From an uncultured Oscillospiraceae bacterium (lineage in GTDB: Bacteria > Bacillota > Clostridia > Oscillospirales > Oscillospiraceae): DNA of 16,617 nt. Each line of letters begins with the position of its first letter. Positions within the stretch are counted from its first letter, which is position 1. The position numbers and the translations under genes are program-made. Location of the stretch: the NCBI GenBank assembly GCA_900759385.1, contig CAAEUZ010000024.1, positions 1 through 16,617 on the forward strand, read 5' to 3'. Below are positions 12,522 through 16,617 of this stretch, piece by piece. Under the pieces are notes generated by a model. That model saw only the letters and a program-made list of their open reading frames with translations, searched no databases and was not told where the DNA came from.

Positions 12522-14751
12522 AGTTTGCCTCCAAAATCATCAGCTGCCCCAGCGACAGGCCCTCGTCGTTGGCCGAGACCCGGCTGTGGGTGCAGACCTC
12601 CAGCCCGGCGGCGCGGAGCCGTTCCGGCAGGCGGCGCATTATATACATGTTCTGGAACACCCCGCCTGAGAGCACCACGCGCCCCAGGCCGGTCTGCCCC
12701 GCCAGCTCGCCCACCTGGGCGGCCGCGGCGGAGACAAGCGTGTTCATAAACCTCGCCGCGCACCGGCCGGCAGAGGCGCCGGCGTCCAGATCCGCGGTGA
12801 GCTCCCGCAGCATGCCGCGCCAGTCCAGCGTGAGCAGCTCTCCCTCCTCGCGGAGGTCAAAGTGGTACTCCCCAGTCTCAGAGGCGTCGGCCGCCGCCTC
12901 CAGCAGCACGGCTCCCTGGCCCTCGTAACCCGCCCGGCGGCGGATACCCAGGATGGCTGCCGCCCCGTCAAACAGGCGGCCCATGCCGGAGCTTGGCGGA
13001 GAGTTCACGCCCTTCTCCAGCATCCGCAGGACGGTCCCGCAGCCGGGCTCGTCCTCAAAACGGCCGGTGTTCAGCCCGGCGTCGAGCAGCATGGCCAGGC
13101 CGGCCCGCCATATATCTCTTATGGCCGCGTCTCCGCCCGCCAGGGCCACGGGGCGCATGGTCCCCACGCGCCTGAAGCTCCCGTACCCTCCTGCAAGCAC
13201 CTCAGCGCCCCAGATACGGCCGTCTGTGCCATAGCCCGTGCCGTCCCAGATCAGACCCAGGCACTCGCCGTCAAGGCCGTTATCGGCCATACAGGCGGCC
13301 ATATGCGCGTGGTGGTGCTGTACCCTCAGCAGCGGCACGCCGCAGCTCTGCGCCCGCTCCTCGGCACAGGCCGTGGACAGGTAGTCCGGGTGCAGATCGC
13401 AGGCTATGGCGGCAGGGCTTATGTCATACAGAGCGGAGAAATGCTCTATCTGCCGCTCCCAGTTCTCCAGCGTCTCGGCGTTTTTCAGATCGCCCATGTG
13501 CTGGCTCGGGAAGGCATGTCCGCGCTTGGAAAGGCAGAACGACGCCTTCTGTTCCGCCCCGCAGGCCAGAAGCATATGCTCCACGGGCACCGTAACGGGG
13601 TAAGGCACGTACCCGCGCGAGCGGCGCAGCGGGTATTCGCGCCCGTTATATATGCGTATAAGCGAGTCATCGCACTTGGTTACAATTTCACGGTTGTGCA
13701 GCAGGAACCCGTCTGCCACGCCCCGCAGCTCCGCCAGCGCCTCGCTGTTGTCGCTGATTATGGGCGTCTCGGATATGTTCGCGCTGGTCATGACCAGGCA
13801 GTCTATGTCCGTGCCCATGAGCAGCACGTGCAGCGGCGTGTACGGCAGCATCACTCCCAGGGAGCCGTTGTCGCTCAAATGCTGCATCGAGCCGGGCACG
13901 AGCTTGTCCAGCAGCACTATGGGCTTGCGGTAACCCTCCAGCGCGGCGGCCTCCGCGTCCGTAACCGCACAGAGCGCCCTCACGCAGCCCAGGTCACGGC
14001 ACATGACGGCAAAGGGCTTTTCGTCCCGGCGCTTGCGCGCCCTCAGCTCCCGGACGGTATCTCCGTCCGGCAGGCAGGCCAGGTGCATCCCGCCCAGGCC
14101 TTTCACGCAGATTATCTGCCCCGCCTTCAGCGCGGCGCGGGCCAGCTCCACGGCGTCGCCTGGCACCGGGCGCCCGTCCGCATCCAGGAAGGAGCACCGC
14201 GGCCCGCACGCCGGGCAGCAGTCCGGCTGGGCATGATAGCGCCGGTCGCGTATGTCGGCGAACTCGGCCGCGCAGTCGGGGCACATGGGGAAGTCCACCA
14301 TGGATGTACTGGCGCGGTCATATGGCACCGATTTTATGATTGTAAAGCGCGGACCACAGTTGGTGCAGTTTATAAACGGATACCCGTACCTCCGGTCCGC
14401 AGGATCCAGCAGCTCGCGGCGGCAGTCCTCACATATGCCTACGTCCGGCGGCACCAGGGTCTCCATGCGCTCGCCGCGCTCGCTGGGTACTATCTCAAAG
14501 CCCGTATATTTCCCGGGCAACACTTCATCATAATTCACGCTCTCAATGAGCGCCAGGGGCGGGTGGTTATTTTTTAACTCTGCCAGAAAGTGCAAAAGGG
14601 CCCCTCTCGAGCCGCAAAGCTCGAGCTGAGCCCCGTATGAGGTGTTGCGGATCCAGCCGGTGAAGCCGTATTTCTCCACCAGCCTGTGCACAAAAGGGCG
14701 AAAACCCACTCCCTGCACTATTCCCTTGACCTCAATTCTGAACGCTGTCAC
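12490..14751 (-). CDS. hypF: Carbamoyltransferase HypF
   Basis: HypF turns carbamoyl phosphate and ATP into a carbamoyl group on HypE, the source of the cyanide ligands. The 753-residue protein has the full domain order: acylphosphatase (VQGVGFRPFVHRL, residues 12-24), two zinc-finger motifs (Cys107/110/129/132, and about 157/160/179/182 with CPACGP), a YrdC-like ATP-binding domain (about 200-380) and a Kae1-like domain with the VQHHHAH motif (about 477-483) and LSGGVFQNMYIM near the end. I place the start at GTG 14751 because GGAGAGG lies 8 nt upstream and the protein then opens TAFRIEVKGIVQG as in the family. A TTG at 14826 that would add 25 residues is the -35 box of the promoter. It is the first gene of the operon. 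Confidence 0.96.
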   Translation of the reverse strand: MTAFRIEVKGIVQGVGFRPFVHRLVEKYGFTGWIRNTSYGAQLELCGSRGALLHFLAELKNNHPPLALIESVNYDEVLPGKYTGFEIVPSERGERMETLVPPDVGICEDCRRELLDPADRRYGYPFINCTNCGPRFTIIKSVPYDRASTSMVDFPMCPDCAAEFADIRDRRYHAQPDCCPACGPRCSFLDADGRPVPGDAVELARAALKAGQIICVKGLGGMHLACLPDGDTVRELRARKRRDEKPFAVMCRDLGCVRALCAVTDAEAAALEGYRKPIVLLDKLVPGSMQHLSDNGSLGVMLPYTPLHVLLMGTDIDCLVMTSANISETPIISDNSEALAELRGVADGFLLHNREIVTKCDDSLIRIYNGREYPLRRSRGYVPYPVTVPVEHMLLACGAEQKASFCLSKRGHAFPSQHMGDLKNAETLENWERQIEHFSALYDISPAAIACDLHPDYLSTACAEERAQSCGVPLLRVQHHHAHMAACMADNGLDGECLGLIWDGTGYGTDGRIWGAEVLAGGYGSFRRVGTMRPVALAGGDAAIRDIWRAGLAMLLDAGLNTGRFEDEPGCGTVLRMLEKGVNSPPSSGMGRLFDGAAAILGIRRRAGYEGQGAVLLEAAADASETGEYHFDLREEGELLTLDWRGMLRELTADLDAGASAGRCAARFMNTLVSAAAAQVGELAGQTGLGRVVLSGGVFQNMYIMRRLPERLRAAGLEVCTHSRVSANDEGLSLGQLMILEANYVLGGTAEDS

Positions 14752-14797
14752 TTCGGCCACCTCTCCGGTCCCCTTACCGGTTGCTTGAGTATCTTTG

Positions 14798-14826
14798 ATT
14801 GTACCATCACGGACTCCTGTTGTCAA
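14798..14826 (-). promoter_or_regulatory. Sigma-A promoter of the hyp-mbh operon
   Basis: On the minus strand TTGACA (14821-14826) and TACAAT (14798-14803) are 17 nt apart, a near-perfect consensus. The start site should be near 14791, giving a leader of about 40 nt before the hypF GTG at 14751. No similar site was found between the downstream genes, so this may drive all 18 genes. It is divergent to the plus-strand gene at 14929. Confidence 0.85.
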
Positions 14827-14888
14827 TAAATTAACGCCATTGCCGGAGTCAATTTTATGTGATAGAATTTTCCCAAGTTCCCCTTAGC

Positions 14889-14894
14889 TATAAT
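14889..14894 (+). promoter_or_regulatory. -10 box of the DUF362 gene promoter
   Basis: TATAAT lies 34 nt upstream of the ATG at 14929. The expected -35 position (about 14866-14871, AATTTT) is a poor match, so the promoter is either weak or helped by an activator. The GGGAGG ribosome site is at 14915-14920. Confidence 0.5.
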
Positions 14895-14928
14895 TCTGAC
14901 CCGCCTTTTCTGTTGGGAGGATGTGTAA

Positions 14929-16038
14929 ATGAAACAATCCAAAGTGTACTTTTCCGATCTCAGGACCAGGCCCGACCAGCCGACTCTAACGCAGAAGCTG
15001 CACCGGCTTATGAAGGCCGCCGGCTTTGAGAGCATCGCCTTTGAGGACCAGTTCACCGCCGTAAAGCTCAATTTCGGCGAACCCGGCAACCTGGCCTACC
15101 TGCGTCCGAACTGGGCGCGCGAGGTCTGCAGCTACGTCCGCCAGCTCGGCGGCCTGCCCTATGTGACCGACTGCAACACGCTCTACATCGGCGGGCGGCG
15201 CAACGGCCTCGAGCACCTTGACAGCGCCTACGCCAACGGCTACAACCCCTTCCAGACCGGCGTGCACACCATCATCGCCGACGGCCTCAAGGGCAACGAC
15301 GACGTGAGCATCCCCGTGGAGGGCGGTGAATACGTCAGGGAGGCCAAGATCGGCCGCGCGATAGCAGACGCGGACGTCGTCATCTCCCTCAGCCACTTCA
15401 AGGGCCACGAGCTCACCGGCTTCGGCGGCGCCATCAAGAACCTGGGCATGGGCAGCGGTTCGCGCGCCGGCAAGATGGAGATGCACTCGGCGGGCAAGCC
15501 CTACGTGCGCACGGCCGACTGCATCGGCTGCGGCGTCTGCGCCAGGAACTGCGCCCAGGACGCGCCGCGCATAGCCGGCGGCAAGTGCGCCATTGACCTC
15601 GACCGCTGCGTCGGCTGCGGCCGCTGCATAGGCGTATGTCCCAAGGACGCCATAGAGGCCCCCTTTGACCAGGCCAACGACGTCCTCAACTGCAAGATGG
15701 CCGAGTACGCCAAAGCCGTATGCCAGGGCAAGCCCTGCTTCCACATCAGCCTCGTCATAGACGTGAGCCCCTACTGCGACTGCCACGCCGAGAACGACGC
15801 GCCCATCGTACCCAACGTGGGCATGTTCGCCAGCTTTGACCCCGTGGCGCTGGACCAGGCCTGCGTGGACGCCGTCAACGCCCAGACGCCCATCTCCAAC
15901 AGCATGCTCGGCGAGGCCGAGCACTGCCATCACGACCACTTCACGGACGTATCCCCCACCACGGACTGGCGCTCCTGCCTGGCCCACGCCGAGAAAATCG
16001 GCCTCGGCACGCGGGAGTACGAGCTCGTGACCGTATAA
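14929..16038 (+). CDS. DUF362 domain protein with 2[4Fe-4S] ferredoxin domain
   Basis: The 369-residue protein combines a DUF362 domain (about 1-190 and 260-369) with a two-cluster ferredoxin insertion: Cys198/201/204/208 (DCIGCGVCARNC) and Cys227/230/233/237 (RCVGCGRCIGVCP). DUF362 features visible here are VKLNFGEPGN, VVISLSHFKGHELTGFGGAIKNLGMG and FASFDPVALDQACVD. Proteins of this type are widespread in anaerobes as predicted soluble iron-sulfur redox proteins; the reaction is not established. It is divergent from the hyp-mbh operon, sharing a 177-nt intergenic region, which makes a link to ferredoxin metabolism possible but unproven. GGGAGG precedes the ATG by 8 nt. No signal peptide is seen. 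Confidence 0.9.
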   Translation: MKQSKVYFSDLRTRPDQPTLTQKLHRLMKAAGFESIAFEDQFTAVKLNFGEPGNLAYLRPNWAREVCSYVRQLGGLPYVTDCNTLYIGGRRNGLEHLDSAYANGYNPFQTGVHTIIADGLKGNDDVSIPVEGGEYVREAKIGRAIADADVVISLSHFKGHELTGFGGAIKNLGMGSGSRAGKMEMHSAGKPYVRTADCIGCGVCARNCAQDAPRIAGGKCAIDLDRCVGCGRCIGVCPKDAIEAPFDQANDVLNCKMAEYAKAVCQGKPCFHISLVIDVSPYCDCHAENDAPIVPNVGMFASFDPVALDQACVDAVNAQTPISNSMLGEAEHCHHDHFTDVSPTTDWRSCLAHAEKIGLGTREYELVTV

Positions 16039-16074
16039 ACGGACATTTTCACCGCCGCGAAAGGAGAAGCACCC

Positions 16075-16449
16075 ATGATAGACTTTGAAAATGCCGACTT
16101 CCTCAAACTCCGCTCCGTAGACTACGACAAGTACGCCAAGCTGGTGGACCAGCTGCTCATAGACGGCGAGGAGCCCATATACGCCTTCGCCACGGTGCGC
16201 GACGGGCTCGTATTCACCAACATGCGCGTCATCGCCATCAACATCCAGGGCGTCACGGGCAAGCGCAAGGACTTCACCAGCCTGCCCTACCGCCGCATAC
16301 AGGCCTACTCCATCGAGACCTCCGGAGTCTTCGATATCGACTGCGAGCTCGAGCTCTGGTTCAGCGGCCTGGGCAAGGTGCGCTTTGAGTTCACCTCCGG
16401 CGCCGACGCGTCCGAGCTCTGCCGCCTAATTTCCGGCTACGTGCTCTGA
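16075..16449 (+). CDS. Bacterial PH-domain (bPH) protein
   Basis: This 124-residue soluble protein matches the bacterial pleckstrin-homology-like family. After a helical N-terminus (about 1-30) comes a run of beta-strands: IYAFATVRDGLVFTNMRVIAI, then RKDFTSLPYRRIQAYSIETS, then ELELWFSGLGKVRFEFTSG. A C-terminal helix (DASELCRLISGYV) closes the domain. The VRDGLVFTNMRVI and SLPYRRIQAYSIETSG segments are the usual markers. Its role in bacteria is unknown; no enzyme motif is seen. It follows the DUF362 gene after 36 nt, with AAAGGAG as ribosome site, and is followed 12 nt later by a strong terminator, so the two genes likely form an operon. Confidence 0.85.
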   Translation: MIDFENADFLKLRSVDYDKYAKLVDQLLIDGEEPIYAFATVRDGLVFTNMRVIAINIQGVTGKRKDFTSLPYRRIQAYSIETSGVFDIDCELELWFSGLGKVRFEFTSGADASELCRLISGYVL

Positions 16450-16461
16450 GCCGGGAAAATA

Positions 16462-16497
16462 AGAAAAGCCGTCAGACAAAAGTCTGACGGCTTTTCT
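16462..16497. terminator. Bidirectional terminator between the bPH gene and tRNA-Val
   Basis: A perfect 16-bp inverted repeat (16462-16477 and 16482-16497, loop AAAA) carries AAAA at its left base and TTTT at its right base. It can therefore end both the rightward DUF362-bPH transcript and the leftward tRNA transcript. Its last base is the final A of the tRNA CCA end, so the two features abut with a one-base overlap. Confidence 0.88.
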
Positions 16498-16573
16498 GGT
16501 GGAGACTGCTGGACTCGAACCAGTGACCTCCTGCGTGTGAAGCAGGCGCTCTAACCTGCTGAGCTAAGCCTCC
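16497..16573 (-). tRNA. tRNA-Val (anticodon CAC)
   Basis: The minus strand folds into a full cloverleaf. The acceptor stem is GGAGGCT with AGTCTCC (one G.T pair), followed by TAGCTCAG in the D arm. The anticodon stem is CCTGC/GCAGG around the loop TTCACAC (anticodon at 16537-16539), and the T loop is TTCGAGT. The CCA end is encoded (16497-16499). The outermost T-stem pair is an A-C mismatch. It reads the GUG valine codon. Confidence 0.93.
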
Positions 16574-16589
16574 ACAGTGGTATAAAATT

Positions 16590-16617
16590 TGGTGACCCGT
16601 ACGGGATTCGAACCCAT
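16590..16617 (-). tRNA. 3' part of a second tRNA, cut by the window edge (possibly tRNA-Lys)
   Basis: The minus strand shows a T arm (GGG-TTCGAAT-CCC), an acceptor 3' strand ACGGGTC, discriminator A and encoded CCA. It begins 16 nt upstream of tRNA-Val, so the two form a tRNA cluster. The acceptor sequence implies a GACCCGT 5' end, which I associate with clostridial tRNA-Lys; the anticodon lies outside the window. Confidence 0.8.

Noticed and set aside
14812..14850. GACTCC and GGAGTC inverted repeat flanking the -35 box of the hyp-mbh promoter
   Set aside because: Only six base pairs with a 27-nt gap, easily by chance in this composition; no known operator pattern recognised.
1..16617. CRISPR array, insertion sequence, phage genes or replication origin
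   Set aside because: No regularly spaced repeats, transposase, integrase or phage-type proteins were seen. Apart from the hypD tail duplication no flanking direct repeats point to a mobile element.

Overview
The window holds one long leftward gene cluster for a membrane-bound, Mrp-linked [NiFe] hydrogenase (group 4, Mbh type) together with most of its Ni-Fe active-site assembly (Hyp) genes. A few unrelated genes flank it on both sides. The DNA is GC-rich, most genes have strong AGGAGG-type ribosome binding sites, and both clear promoters match the sigma-A consensus. The XRE regulator, DUF362 ferredoxin protein and bPH protein resemble those of high-GC anaerobic Clostridia (Oscillospirales or Christensenellales type). 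That placement is an inference; there is no rRNA or marker gene here.

Layout, left to right. Positions 1-109: a hairpin-rich intergenic stretch. Positions 110-1336 (minus strand): a two-gene unit of an XRE regulator followed by a GNAT acetyltransferase, with a textbook promoter and a palindrome over its probable start site (1355-1401). Positions 1482-14751 (minus strand): 18 co-directional genes. In transcription order they are hypF, hypC, hypD, hypE, mbhK, mbhL, hypA, mbhA, B, C, D, E, F, G, H, mbhM, mbhJ and mbhN. They lie between a promoter at 14798-14826 and a hairpin terminator at 1443-1472. Positions 14929-16449 (plus strand): a DUF362/ferredoxin protein and a small bPH-domain protein. 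After them come a bidirectional terminator, tRNA-Val(CAC) and the 3' part of a second tRNA, both on the minus strand.

How the genes fit together. HypF and (off-window) HypE partners make the cyanide ligands, HypC/HypD assemble the Fe(CN)2CO unit, and HypA delivers nickel. MbhL (active site), MbhJ and MbhN (iron-sulfur wire) and MbhK form the peripheral arm, and MbhM anchors it to the membrane. MbhA-H form an Mrp-like ion-translocating module. The expected reaction is reduced ferredoxin plus protons to H2, coupled to H+/Na+ movement. Both CxxC pairs for nickel are present in MbhL, so this is a hydrogenase and not the related sulfane-sulfur reductase.

Unusual points: the iron-sulfur subunit carries a second 2[4Fe-4S] domain; the MbhH subunit has a long C-terminal extension that may be a fused MbhI; the gene order is reshuffled relative to the archaeal mbh operon, with hypA inside it; hypB and a maturation protease are absent; and the hypD 3' end is duplicated in the hypD-hypE gap.
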